Source: Niastella caeni
GTDB taxonomy: Bacteria; Bacteroidota; Bacteroidia; Chitinophagales; Chitinophagaceae
Length of the DNA stretch: 64,000 nucleotides
Direction: 5' to 3'
NCBI RefSeq assembly: GCF_004834005.1
Contig: NZ_STFF01000004.1
Location: 661,286 to 725,285 of the forward strand
A program made the translations under genes and the position numbers. The notes below the pieces were generated by a model. The model was not told where the DNA came from. It did not search any database and was given only the letters and a program-made list of their open reading frames with translations. Positions 1-8,915 of the stretch are shown one piece after another. Each line of letters starts with the position of its first letter. Within the stretch, counting starts at the first letter, position 1.

Positions 1-143
1 ATAGCGGCCATTAAATCATTTCTAAAGGTAACATCGGTGCTAACCCGACTGGTAATTTCCAAAATAATTGATAGCTGATCTTCGGATAGCCGAATTTCTG
101 AACGGGCCAATAATTGTTTAAAAGTTTCTATACTACTGTTCAT
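1..143 (-). CDS. Partial small protein, candidate immunity protein for the adjacent Rhs toxin
   Basis: An open frame starts with ATG at 143 and runs off the window edge, giving 47 residues (begins MNSSIETFKQLLARSEIRLS). It is hydrophilic, has no signal peptide and looks mostly helical. It starts 33 bp after the stop of the Rhs gene on the same strand, the place where the cognate immunity gene of a polymorphic toxin is normally found. The immunity role rests only on that position; I recognise no family from this fragment. Confidence 0.55.
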   Translation of the reverse strand, partial: MNSSIETFKQLLARSEIRLSEDQLSIILEITSRVSTDVTFRNDLMAA

Positions 144-176
144 CTTTTGATTTTATTACACCTGCAGGTGCATAGT

Positions 177-3100
177 TTAGGGTTTACTACAAGCAGCAGC
201 CGGCGGCTTCATGTAATTACCATCCTGTTTGTATTTAGCTGCATCCAGTTGATTTAACTCACGGTCAAAAACTGTTTTTGGAAATTTTGAACCGGGAGGA
301 TTTGTTCTATTAGCATCAACATTGTCAGAAGCCAGGTAAAATGTTTTATTTGCATCAATACCGCCCTGGACCCATGCATCGTTAACAGCCGGCGTCCAGC
401 CTTTGGTATTTAATCGTCGCATCCCTATTTGCTCTGCAGCCTCGGTATCGGGCAAACGTCCAATGGCTAATTCCTCTACTGATTGAGAACTCTCTTTATA
501 TACTTTCCATCCCACAGCTGCTTCCTGGCGGCTACCGAACCAGCCCGTGGTTTGTGATTGAAATGCATTCCAGGTAGTTGCCGGCGCACCGGGTGTTAAT
601 CCAAGAATATCCACCCATGCATTGGGGTCGTTCACATATGCATATAATGCCAACCCACCTTGTAGCCCAATAGGGTCCTGAGCAATAAACGTACCTTCTT
701 CCGGACTATAATACCTGAAGCGGTTATAATGCAAACCTGTTTCCTCATCAGCATATTGTCCCTGGTATCTGAAAGGTATAAAATTTTTTTCGCCATTTAC
801 TACCCGCGCTCTTCCATATATATCCAACACCAATTCCCAAACGCGTTTTCCTGTTTCGTTATAGGCTTCACAGGGAGTTCCCAAATGATCTGAAATAATG
901 CTAAATGTTTCGTTATTTTCTATTTTGGCGGCAGGAACAAAAGAATCTGCATTAAATACCCAGGTGATTATATTTTCTTTCGGTTCTTCCTTATCATACT
1001 TCAGTTCTCCCCACTCATCTACTACCGCAACAGGCTTTTCATTTTCAGCATAGCTCCATTCATGTAAAGGTACATTGCCGTTCCAGATCCACCTGGTGAT
1101 TTTTCCGCCGTAGCGTTTTTCTATTCGGCGGCCAAGCGCATCATAGGTAAACTCTACGCTTTTTCCATCGGGTCGCAAAACCTTTTTCAGCATACCATTT
1201 GCATACCACACATAACGTGTTTTTTTATTGGTGGTTTTATCGGTTTTGCTGATTAAATTACCTTCGTTATCATATTTGTAAATGAACTGATCGCTTTCAA
1301 GCAATGCACCGGCAGCACTGTATTTACGATCGGATCTTTCTTTTGTGGTATAAACATTCCCGGTGGCGTCTGTAGCGCGTTGCACGATGCTATTATCTGC
1401 ATATTGGGCAAAAACAAGGTTGCCCCATGCATCATGTTTAAACCCTGTATTTCCCTGCGACAAAGCGTCAAAAACGTCGGTAAGCCGGTCGTTGGCATTC
1501 CAGGTATATTTTTTCCAGCTTTGCACCACCTCATCCCTGCTTACTTTATGTGCTGCCGGTTTCCCTGCACGGTCATATTGCCATTCACTTGTTAATTTAC
1601 CAGGCAATAGCCGAGCTGTTTCCCTGCCTGCCTTATCATATTTTATGTGAGCCTGCCAACTGGCGGCCTCTGATTCTCCCGGTGATGATACTGCTGCCTG
1701 TATATCGGTTACCAGTTCCAGTACATTGCGCTGTAATTGAATATCGGCGCCCAGGCTGCTGTTAACGCGTATTCGGCTTCCCCACTTATTATAGGTGTTT
1801 TGCACTATGTATCCATTCTGTTCTTCCTTTTCAATAAAACCCAATTTGTTGTAGCTGAATCGTACTGTGCTGTGTTCGTTGATGGCCTCTTTCAGGTTCC
1901 CGTTTTTATCATAGTTGAATATTTCCCAACTGCCATCGTGATATTCTTTTCGTATAACACGTCCATTGGCATCGTACTTAAATTGTTTGTAGCTGCCATC
2001 AGACCCAAGGGTTTTTATTACTTTACCAGCGGCATCGCGCTCATACTGGCGTTGCAGCCCGTCGAATCTTGTTTCACTGATAATTTCCCCGCGTTTATTA
2101 TAGCCGAAACTATAGTGCCTGCCGGCTTCATTTACAATAGCACGTAAGCGCTCTTCGGTATCGTATATAAAACGAAGTTCTGTATTGTGCTGGCGACGAA
2201 TTTTTACATTACCGAGCGGCGTATATTCAAACTGAACATTGTGATGTTTGTCCGCCGCATGCGTTACTTCCTCATAAGCATTATAGCTCAAATTTATTTT
2301 ATTGCCATCAGGCAGGTAAAGTTTGCGCACCCGGTTCAATGGGTCGTATTCGAAACGCCGCGTTTCGCCGGTTACATTGGTGGCCTGTATACAACGGCCC
2401 AGCGCATCATATTTCCATGAAGCTGTTGCGTTGTCGGGCAGTTGCACGCTTTGCAAATTGTCATCTTCATCATATGCCATTATTGTTTTGCGGTTGCCAC
2501 TTTCAATGATCGCAGCCAGTCTGCCAGCTGCATTATACTCGTATGCAATGGTCTTGCCGTTGGGGTGATTTACAAAACGCAGTCGCCGCATGGCGTCATA
2601 ACCAAATGTCTTGCTGCTTCCATCGGCATTAACAATAAGCGTGGGCTGGTTATGCTCGTTATAGTTAAACTGTATACGGGTGCCATCGGGCAACGTTTTT
2701 TCTTTTAACCGGCTGTATTCATCATAAGCATAACCGGTTATATTACCTTCTTCATCTATTTCGCGGTACAGGTCAAAGGTGTCTGTGTATTCGGTGTAGG
2801 TTTGATTGCCATAATGGTCAACCTGCCTTACACACAAATTATTTTCATCATAATAATAAATGCTGTTTTCATCGAGCGAATTGATGACTATATTGTATCC
2901 CTTTTTATATTGTATGAATCCTTCCAGCACGCCTCCATCGCCCCAGGTGTGTATACACCTTCGTTTGCTGTCATATTCCCAGTAATAGCTCTGTCCATTC
3001 CGGTCGGTTTTTTTTATCATCAGATGGTACCGGTATTCAATGGAAGTAGATTGATCCAATGCATCGGTAATTGTTACCAGGTCGCCTTCTTCATTATAAG

Positions 3101-4286
3101 TATAGCTTACCAGCGTTTGCTGTAAGCCGCGATGCTTCACTTCCGCCTGAATAATGCGGTGCTGTTTGTCTAATTTAAAAAGCAGTAATCTGCCTGCGCT
3201 GTCTGTAATGGCATTCAGGTGTTTGTCGGTATAATGCAGTTGTATGCGGTTGCCGCTGTAATTTTCAATATATGATAAATGCCAGGTGTTTGCCTGTGTT
3301 TCATGGTTAAAATGGTAGTATAATGATTCGTTATAATCTTCCAGTAAAAAATGACCATTTTGCTTTCGATGCAACAAGATCTTTTCCTGCGGATGATAAA
3401 AGTTTTCACCAAGATAAAGCAGGGGAAATACCACCTGCCTGCCATCTGCCATTGTTACCGACAAACATTCTTCCTGCGACCAAAGTTGAACACAGCGATC
3501 ATAAGATAACTGTACTCCATGCCCGAGCGGGCCGGTGATGGAGGAATCGCTGTCCCAGGTGCGAACCCATTTTACAGGAACAGGACCGGGCAATTCAAAA
3601 TCTACACATTCGTAATTCACCCGGCCGGTAATAAGGTCTACCGGTTCAAAGCCCATTTTACATAAACGGTTGCTTAGTTTTTGGGTAGCAGCAGATTTTT
3701 TAAGCACTTTATGATTTAATGCCTTCAGCATTTTGCCGCCTGCCTTCCCAAATATTTTCAGGAAAGAACCAAAAGCAAATGCTTTTAATAATGCCATGAG
3801 GCTGAAGTTAGGCACCAGCGGGCCGCCTACCATCACTGGTTTACCCCATTGCAGCGGAATGCAAAACGATGTAGGCAGATATAATGATGGAATGGGTTTG
3901 AATTTTTTTCCCGGCCTGAATGACAATGGTAACCCGATGTCGTTACAGGTCATGAGCATATAACCTGCACCGCTCATGGGAGCGCCGTCTACATGCACCT
4001 TTTTGCTGCCAAAAAAGTTCTGGCTGTCATGGCCGATCATGGGTATCAACGTAAAGCCGGCGCCAAACGGGATGTGTACAAAGGTTATGATCATACCCGC
4101 GGTATCGGTATTACCACGCGGCACATGGTTTACCTTCACTGTAGCGCCAATGAAAGGAAGATAGTCAAACGGATCTATCACCAGGCCTATGTAAGGATGG
4201 GGCAAAGGCACAAATGGAAAAGGCAGGTTCACAAAGTGAATATCGATACCGATCACTGGTTTCAGATGCGTGTTGGCTACGTACAT
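177..4286 (-). CDS. PAAR-like/Rhs polymorphic toxin, T6SS effector
   Basis: A 1369-residue protein. Residues 1 to about 190 form a PAAR-like, glycine/proline-rich N-terminus with no charged start, of the kind that caps VgrG. A DUF6531-type segment (FEPVDLITGRV) follows at about 212, then a long run of YD/Rhs repeats (YDAMRRL, YDALGR, YDKAGRE and others) to about 1130. The Rhs core follows (DHLGTPCEAYNETGKRVWE, then YYSPEEGTFIAQDPIGLQGG) and ends at DILGL, residue 1230. The last 139 residues are the variable toxin. They contain RLPDTEAAEQIG, WVQGG, FYLAS and KTVFDRELNQLDAAKYKQDG, a module I cannot assign to a named toxin fold. The gene is last but one in the vgrG effector string. In Rhs effectors the repeats form a shell that encloses the cleaved toxin. 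Effector status is well supported; toxin activity is unknown. Confidence 0.93.
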   Translation of the reverse strand: MYVANTHLKPVIGIDIHFVNLPFPFVPLPHPYIGLVIDPFDYLPFIGATVKVNHVPRGNTDTAGMIITFVHIPFGAGFTLIPMIGHDSQNFFGSKKVHVDGAPMSGAGYMLMTCNDIGLPLSFRPGKKFKPIPSLYLPTSFCIPLQWGKPVMVGGPLVPNFSLMALLKAFAFGSFLKIFGKAGGKMLKALNHKVLKKSAATQKLSNRLCKMGFEPVDLITGRVNYECVDFELPGPVPVKWVRTWDSDSSITGPLGHGVQLSYDRCVQLWSQEECLSVTMADGRQVVFPLLYLGENFYHPQEKILLHRKQNGHFLLEDYNESLYYHFNHETQANTWHLSYIENYSGNRIQLHYTDKHLNAITDSAGRLLLFKLDKQHRIIQAEVKHRGLQQTLVSYTYNEEGDLVTITDALDQSTSIEYRYHLMIKKTDRNGQSYYWEYDSKRRCIHTWGDGGVLEGFIQYKKGYNIVINSLDENSIYYYDENNLCVRQVDHYGNQTYTEYTDTFDLYREIDEEGNITGYAYDEYSRLKEKTLPDGTRIQFNYNEHNQPTLIVNADGSSKTFGYDAMRRLRFVNHPNGKTIAYEYNAAGRLAAIIESGNRKTIMAYDEDDNLQSVQLPDNATASWKYDALGRCIQATNVTGETRRFEYDPLNRVRKLYLPDGNKINLSYNAYEEVTHAADKHHNVQFEYTPLGNVKIRRQHNTELRFIYDTEERLRAIVNEAGRHYSFGYNKRGEIISETRFDGLQRQYERDAAGKVIKTLGSDGSYKQFKYDANGRVIRKEYHDGSWEIFNYDKNGNLKEAINEHSTVRFSYNKLGFIEKEEQNGYIVQNTYNKWGSRIRVNSSLGADIQLQRNVLELVTDIQAAVSSPGESEAASWQAHIKYDKAGRETARLLPGKLTSEWQYDRAGKPAAHKVSRDEVVQSWKKYTWNANDRLTDVFDALSQGNTGFKHDAWGNLVFAQYADNSIVQRATDATGNVYTTKERSDRKYSAAGALLESDQFIYKYDNEGNLISKTDKTTNKKTRYVWYANGMLKKVLRPDGKSVEFTYDALGRRIEKRYGGKITRWIWNGNVPLHEWSYAENEKPVAVVDEWGELKYDKEEPKENIITWVFNADSFVPAAKIENNETFSIISDHLGTPCEAYNETGKRVWELVLDIYGRARVVNGEKNFIPFRYQGQYADEETGLHYNRFRYYSPEEGTFIAQDPIGLQGGLALYAYVNDPNAWVDILGLTPGAPATTWNAFQSQTTGWFGSRQEAAVGWKVYKESSQSVEELAIGRLPDTEAAEQIGMRRLNTKGWTPAVNDAWVQGGIDANKTFYLASDNVDANRTNPPGSKFPKTVFDRELNQLDAAKYKQDGNYMKPPAAACSKP

Positions 4287-4324
4287 AGAATAAGTTTTGC
4301 TGGCGGAATGATCAGACCATTTTA

Positions 4325-4921
4325 CTATTGTTGTTTTTTTGAAGGGGTTGTTTGTTCAATGGTATTCAGGAATAATGTTCGTACAGAATAGTTGCCGTAT
4401 TTTATTTCATTGGAAGCGTAAGACAGTAAATGTTTTAAGATGGACCTGAGATCGATCTTTTTTGTGTCACAATACCTGATCAGATCACTGAAGTAAACCA
4501 TTTCATCCCGGGCGTCGGGTTCCAGGTTCCTCACCATAAACAACACCAGGCTCAGGGTAATGTATTCGCTACTTCCGTCAAATATATTTTCATCCAGTTC
4601 GCCAAAAGTGGGGGTTATATAATGCTGAAGGCGTTGGGTGTCTTCCAGGAGCGAGGCCATAGCTTGCAGGTCTTTAAATTTATTACCAGCCAGCACCTCT
4701 CCTATCGTTCGCCTGATAAAAGCCAGTTCGGGTTGAATTTTTTGCCTGTATTCCGATTCAATTTGCCGCATTTCTTCCACCCAGCCATCTTTGGTGAAAT
4801 CAATACGGCTTTCTTTCGCCCGCAATTCATCTGCATACTTGTGGGTTATTTCCTCATCTATCAATTCAATTTTCGACTTAACGGTGAAAATGTTTTCCAT
4901 ATAGGTAATTGATTGTTCCAT
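4325..4921 (-). CDS. Hypothetical 198-aa protein of the vgrG-Rhs effector string
   Basis: A 198-residue soluble protein starting MEQSITYMENIF, with no signal peptide or membrane segment. The first 90 residues are strongly charged and helical (SRIDFTKDGWVEEMRQIESE), followed by a more hydrophobic helical region (EYITLSLVLFMVRNLEPDA). It lies 38 bp upstream of the Rhs toxin gene and 42 bp downstream of the 455-residue gene on the same strand. An alternative start is the internal Met8. I do not recognise the family. From position alone, a chaperone or adaptor for loading the Rhs effector is the leading guess. Confidence 0.8.
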   Translation of the reverse strand: MEQSITYMENIFTVKSKIELIDEEITHKYADELRAKESRIDFTKDGWVEEMRQIESEYRQKIQPELAFIRRTIGEVLAGNKFKDLQAMASLLEDTQRLQHYITPTFGELDENIFDGSSEYITLSLVLFMVRNLEPDARDEMVYFSDLIRYCDTKKIDLRSILKHLLSYASNEIKYGNYSVRTLFLNTIEQTTPSKKQQ

Positions 4922-4963
4922 TGTTTGTTTGTTCGATGGCCGGGCCCTCTGCGATCCAGCCCA

Positions 4964-6331
4964 TCAAACCGCTACTTCTCCCGCATTCGCCTCCCTGATC
5001 TTTTTCTTTGTATAATTCTGTTTCAGTTCTTCAACATCTTTTTGCCAGTTGATCCCGTAAGCACTGACCATTTTATCAGTCACTTCCTTAATGAGGCTGT
5101 TCTTCTCATCATGCTGTTTTTGTTGCACGTAATCGTAAGCCATAAAAGGATATTCAGATGCCTGAATCTCTTCATCGGTCAATTTACCGGTGAGTTGCAG
5201 GGCCTGCTGACAAGCCTGTAGTTTTTCTTCGTTCCAGTTCTTGTAATCTGCAAAGATCCAGGCTTTGTAATAAGCCGATATTGCCTGTGTAGTGAAACCA
5301 AAGGCAACAGCCTCATCACCAGCTTTCATAAACCATTGCAAGGCCTCTTTTCTTTCCTTCTGGATCTGTAAATCGGCTCCCTTGTAGGTATAATATTGCA
5401 GCAGCATGGGTTTTATAGCTTCATTGCCATTGGCAATCTCCTGATTGCATAGCCGTATACCGGTATCGAGCAACTGGTTGATCAGTTCATGGTCTTTGAA
5501 GTTGAACAGCATACCTGCGTAGGTGATGTATGCGGTGGCGAGCAGGCTTTTATCGCCGGTCTTCTTACCACTTTCAATAGCTTTCTCTCCCCATTCGCTC
5601 AGGAGCGGTTTGTTCTTTTTGTTAGCGGCCTCTCCCATTTCGAACATGCATTTTCGAAAGAACGCATAGGGGTCGGTTGCAGCGCCGGCCGTTGCAATTT
5701 GCCGAATGGCATCCTGCATACGCAGATCATGCTTCAGCGTAACGGTGTAATCGGTATAATATTCAAAAACGGTTCCCCAGAAATTTCCCTCGACATGATC
5801 AAATACGAGCAGTTGTATGCCCGGTTCTTTGGGTTGCTCCATCCATTGGTGCAGCCATTGCTGAAATTGCTGCGGACTGCTCATTTCTTTCGGCAATACA
5901 CTGAATACAAAAGCTGCCTGTTGCTGCCCTATAAATTTTTTATAAGACAGGATCATGGCGGGCAATAACTGGTCACAGGCTGCATAGTTATTTTCTTCCA
6001 CTGCTTTTCTGAATGCCTGTACATCCCATTCGCTTTTTATACCAGCGCTTGTCAGCAATTTTCGTTGCCTGGGATCATCATATTCGTTCAGCCAGTTCTG
6101 CAACAATGCATGGCTATAGGTTTTTGCATTACTGAAGGGCGTATAGAAGAATACGAACAGGTTATCGAGTTTTCCATGCGGCGATGCTTCCAACCGGCAA
6201 AATCCTTCGTACATACGATGATCTTCCGGTTTCAACATCCAGCGGATAAGGCTATGCCGGGGCAGTACGTTCTTTTTCCATACCTGCACCATTTCATCGA
6301 TACGAACGGTTATGGGATTATGCTCGTTCAT
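4964..6331 (-). CDS. TPR-like helical-repeat protein, putative T6SS effector adaptor
   Basis: A 455-residue cytosolic protein. The N-terminal half (about 1-230) is a mixed domain with aromatic stretches such as LFVFFYTPFSNAKTY and FWGTVFEYYTDY. The C-terminal half (about 225-400) reads as TPR-like helix pairs, for example KKTGDKSLLATAYITYAGML and EALQWFMKAGDEAVAFG. The last 25 residues are lysine-rich. It sits directly downstream of vgrG and upstream of the 198-residue gene and the Rhs gene, the position used by effector adaptors in other T6SS loci. There is no similarity that I recognise to DUF4123 or DUF1795 adaptors. The adaptor role is inference. Confidence 0.85.
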   Translation of the reverse strand: MNEHNPITVRIDEMVQVWKKNVLPRHSLIRWMLKPEDHRMYEGFCRLEASPHGKLDNLFVFFYTPFSNAKTYSHALLQNWLNEYDDPRQRKLLTSAGIKSEWDVQAFRKAVEENNYAACDQLLPAMILSYKKFIGQQQAAFVFSVLPKEMSSPQQFQQWLHQWMEQPKEPGIQLLVFDHVEGNFWGTVFEYYTDYTVTLKHDLRMQDAIRQIATAGAATDPYAFFRKCMFEMGEAANKKNKPLLSEWGEKAIESGKKTGDKSLLATAYITYAGMLFNFKDHELINQLLDTGIRLCNQEIANGNEAIKPMLLQYYTYKGADLQIQKERKEALQWFMKAGDEAVAFGFTTQAISAYYKAWIFADYKNWNEEKLQACQQALQLTGKLTDEEIQASEYPFMAYDYVQQKQHDEKNSLIKEVTDKMVSAYGINWQKDVEELKQNYTKKKIREANAGEVAV

Positions 6332-6363
6332 TGTTAGTTTACTTATTTTTTAAACTCAAAATA

Positions 6364-6393
6364 CGTGAAACGGCAAAAGTGAAATGGCAAACG
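6364..6393. repeat. cgtgaaacggcaaa word repeat between vgrG and the TPR-like gene
   Basis: A 30-bp stretch made of variants of the words gtgaaacggcaaa and gtgaaatggcaaac. Related stretches occur at 8289-8312, 15818-15848, 36448-36469, 52241-52460 and 55619-55750. Here only one orientation is seen. Confidence 0.7.
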
Positions 6394-6433
6394 CCATCTA
6401 TCCTCTCACTTCCTATTTCTTCCATTCACCTTA

Positions 6434-8257
6434 TCAACTATTCAACAATACCTGTCCGCCTTTAATGGTAGTGGTTAAATTACCTTCTACCGTAACAAGG
6501 CCATCCCTGGAATCGATACCGACATGTTGATTGCCTTTTACAGCCACCTCCACATCTCCGGAAATGGTTGTCTTATTGAGGGAGGTCACGTAGGACTCTT
6601 TATCAGAATGTATTGTCATCTCATTTAAACCTTTCCATGTACAGGTTTCAGTGAGGGTGCCGTTAAGCACCTTCGCATCCACTTTAATTTCCTCTTCCAC
6701 ATCTATGATCATATTTTTTGTGGTGAGCTTGATCTCCTCTTTGGCGTCGATCCATACTTTTTTATTGGCCTTCACGGTTATATTACCGGCGCCATCCAGG
6801 AGTATGCTATTACCGTCTTTGTCTTCCACAAATACACTTCCGTCTGCATCGTTCATCACCACTTTATTGCCGCTGCGGGTTTGCAGTGCTTTTACATCGT
6901 TGCCGCCATTGCTGAAGGTATTGCTGGCTTTACCATGATACACAGTTCCTGCCACATAGGGTTTGGTTGGACTATCGCCTTCAAATCCTACGATCACTTC
7001 TTCGCCTATTTCCGGGATAAAGAACATCCCTTTTCCACCTCCACCGTGCGGACTGGTAACGCGGATCCAGGGTGTTTTTTCCGTTCCGTTCATCCAGTGG
7101 AATTTTACCCGAACGCGACCTAACCCTTTGGGATCGTGGTTATCGGTTACCATACCACTTTGTGTTTCGATAGGCGGCATACCTCCAGATTTTACCGGTG
7201 GTACTTTTATACCGGCAGGAACCGCCGTGAAGTCGTTATTATAATTGCCATGTCCATCGAAATAATGATTGATGGAAAGTATGGTGTACTCGCCATAATT
7301 TTCGCCCGACAGGCTATATAGATTGTTTCCCTGTACATTAATGGTGCCGCCTATTTTAACCCCGGGATGCGCACTGCTGCCCGAAAAACGTACGGTGTTA
7401 CTGCTTTGCATAGCCGTACGAATGTTAATGGCGTCATCCAGTTGTTTTTTATTGCTGACGAACTGGTTGTTCCAGATCTTGGGCTGCGTAGCGTATACGG
7501 TGTTGCTGGCTTGCAGCACATGTTTGCCCAGGTCATTGAGGCCCGCTTTGCTTTCTATGCTTTGCGGCTTACTGTTATATACTTCGTGATTGAGATAATC
7601 GTACGCCATCATCTGGCTGTTGGCAGGTTGTACCTGCAGGGCCATACTGAAACGGTTAATGTTGCTACCGAATGTAAGCTTAGTTGCATCGGATGATTTG
7701 AGTGCGCCTATTTGTAACTGGTTGCCATCGTAGTACAACCATTCGCCATAGCTGGCACATAGCGTGTTGAGGAATTGCCAGGCAGTTTGTTTGTATTGAA
7801 CGGTATACGCCAGCGTTTCGGGATATTGTGGCGAGATCTGCGCCTGCAACAGGTTTTGCGGAAAGTGTTTCAATACATCCTGTGCAATGTTCTTAATGGC
7901 CTTTTTCTCCCAGCTTTTACAGTGGGGGCCGTTGTCGAGTACAATGGTGGGACTGGTACCGGAGATAATGATATTGCCTGTATGACCGCTGAACCGGTCT
8001 GCTTCAACCTGCATCACAATACCCCTGAACTGTAATCCGCTTCCTGTGGCTGGTGTGCTGAAAGATGCCTGTAATACGCCACCGATGAGGTTACGCGACG
8101 ATTGCAGCAGGCCACCTTCTAAACCCTCCAGTGATTCGGCCGGACAAACGAGTCGGAAGTAATGGTGGTCAAAAATATTTTGGGTTAGCTGAAAAGAGGT
8201 AATTTGTTTAATAGGAGTACCGGCAATGGTTATATTGCTACTAATTAGTTGGGCCAT
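6434..8257 (-). CDS. tssI: Type VI secretion tip protein VgrG (TssI)
   Basis: A 607-residue VgrG, the trimeric spike at the tip of the Hcp tube. I start it at the ATG at 8257 (MAQLISSNIT). The frame is open for 23 more codons upstream, but that stretch is repeat-containing intergenic DNA. A gp27-like N-terminal region (about 1-360) is followed by a gp5-type OB fold at about 366-442 (GLGRVRVKFHWMNGTEKTPW, GGGGKGMFFIPEIGEEV). From about 460 to 600 a beta-helical spike shows recurring VxVxxD-type strands (SVFVEDKDGNSILLDG, KKVWIDAKEEIKL). No extra C-terminal effector domain is present, so cargo is presumably carried by the PAAR-like/Rhs protein and its adaptors downstream. Confidence 0.96.
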   Translation of the reverse strand: MAQLISSNITIAGTPIKQITSFQLTQNIFDHHYFRLVCPAESLEGLEGGLLQSSRNLIGGVLQASFSTPATGSGLQFRGIVMQVEADRFSGHTGNIIISGTSPTIVLDNGPHCKSWEKKAIKNIAQDVLKHFPQNLLQAQISPQYPETLAYTVQYKQTAWQFLNTLCASYGEWLYYDGNQLQIGALKSSDATKLTFGSNINRFSMALQVQPANSQMMAYDYLNHEVYNSKPQSIESKAGLNDLGKHVLQASNTVYATQPKIWNNQFVSNKKQLDDAINIRTAMQSSNTVRFSGSSAHPGVKIGGTINVQGNNLYSLSGENYGEYTILSINHYFDGHGNYNNDFTAVPAGIKVPPVKSGGMPPIETQSGMVTDNHDPKGLGRVRVKFHWMNGTEKTPWIRVTSPHGGGGKGMFFIPEIGEEVIVGFEGDSPTKPYVAGTVYHGKASNTFSNGGNDVKALQTRSGNKVVMNDADGSVFVEDKDGNSILLDGAGNITVKANKKVWIDAKEEIKLTTKNMIIDVEEEIKVDAKVLNGTLTETCTWKGLNEMTIHSDKESYVTSLNKTTISGDVEVAVKGNQHVGIDSRDGLVTVEGNLTTTIKGGQVLLNS

Positions 8258-8288
8258 AAAAAATGTTATGTCGTTTATGGTTGAGAAA

Positions 8289-8411
8289 TCGTGAAATGTG
8301 AAACGGCAAAGGAAATACAGCCACAAGCTTCAAGCTGCAAGCAAATACAATTAGCGATCTGCATTTAATTCCTTTTTCATTTCTCTGTTCTTCATTCTTA
8401 ATTTTTCATTT
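8289..8411. repeat. Three word-repeat families in the tssD-vgrG gap
   Basis: This stretch strings together a gtgaaacggcaaa unit (8289-8312), a caagcttcaagctgcaagc unit (8322-8342) and a 34-bp pyrimidine-rich unit at 8378-8411 beginning catttctctgttcttcattc. The last recurs with two mismatches at 20517-20550 downstream of tssF. The 34-bp unit runs into the TAA stop codon of tssD (8410-8412). Confidence 0.7.
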
Positions 8412-8799
8412 ACTGCGGCCAATTGTTTTTGAACTTCGATTCGTTCAGTTTAACTTCTTTGGCGCTGAGTATTATCTGCACCTGCATGGGACTCTCACTG
8501 TTGTGATCATAGGTTTCGTAATAATCAACACAGTGCGCGTCGTTGAATTGCAGGGTTTTTAATTTACTCATATTATCGCGGCGATAAAAAGTAATGGTAC
8601 CGCTTTTGGTTTGGGTTGGACTCACCATCCAATCGAACAGACCGGTATTGCCATTGCTTTCTATAACCAGCGTAACGGAGCCGCCTTGCGGAATGGCGGT
8701 AGGTTTACCAGTACCGTCGGTGGCCTGTGTAAATCGATAGGCACAGTGCAGAATATTCATCTCTTCGCCATCTAACTTGAGTTTTGCTATAAATGACAT
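8410..8799 (-). CDS. tssD: T6SS tube protein Hcp, second copy (TssD)
   Basis: A 129-residue Hcp-like protein (starts MSFIAKLKLDGEEMNILHCA) of the compact T6SSiii type. It aligns along its full length with the upstream tandem copy: MSFxAKLKxxGxExNxL at the start, ESxGxT in the middle and LSAKxxxL near the end, roughly 40-45% identity by eye. It lacks a signal peptide, as expected for Hcp, which is exported by the machine itself. It is separated from the first copy by an intrinsic-terminator-like hairpin, so the two may be made at different levels. It lies directly upstream of vgrG and may be an effector-associated Hcp variant. Confidence 0.92.
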   Translation of the reverse strand: MSFIAKLKLDGEEMNILHCAYRFTQATDGTGKPTAIPQGGSVTLVIESNGNTGLFDWMVSPTQTKSGTITFYRRDNMSKLKTLQFNDAHCVDYYETYDHNSESPMQVQIILSAKEVKLNESKFKNNWPQ

Positions 8800-8847
8800 G
8801 AATAGGATAATTAGTATTATTCAAAAAAATAAACTGAAGTTTGTTAT

Positions 8848-8905
8848 AAGAAAAGTTACCAGTTACCAGATATCCCGCAGGGCGGGATGACTGGCAACTG
8901 GTAAC
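8848..8905 (-). terminator. Two-part hairpin between the tandem tssD genes
   Basis: Arms 8855-8869 (gttaccagttaccag) and 8891-8905 (ctggcaactggtaac) pair over 15 bp with one G-T type mismatch. Inside them atcccgc (8872-8878) and gcgggat (8882-8888) form a perfect inner stem with a 3-nt loop. Read on the minus strand the structure starts 11 nt after the first tssD stop codon and is followed by TTTTCTTAT. It looks like an intrinsic terminator or partial attenuator. Confidence 0.75.
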
Positions 8906-8915
8906 CGGTATCTGT

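Noticed and set aside
1253..4164. Many overlapping open frames within the Rhs gene
   Set aside because: They are shadow frames of a long repetitive coding sequence with continuous Rhs motifs in the main frame.
8258..8326. 23-residue N-terminal extension of VgrG
   Set aside because: It derives from a gtgaaacggcaaa word repeat, and VgrG proteins start at the MAQLISS-like position.
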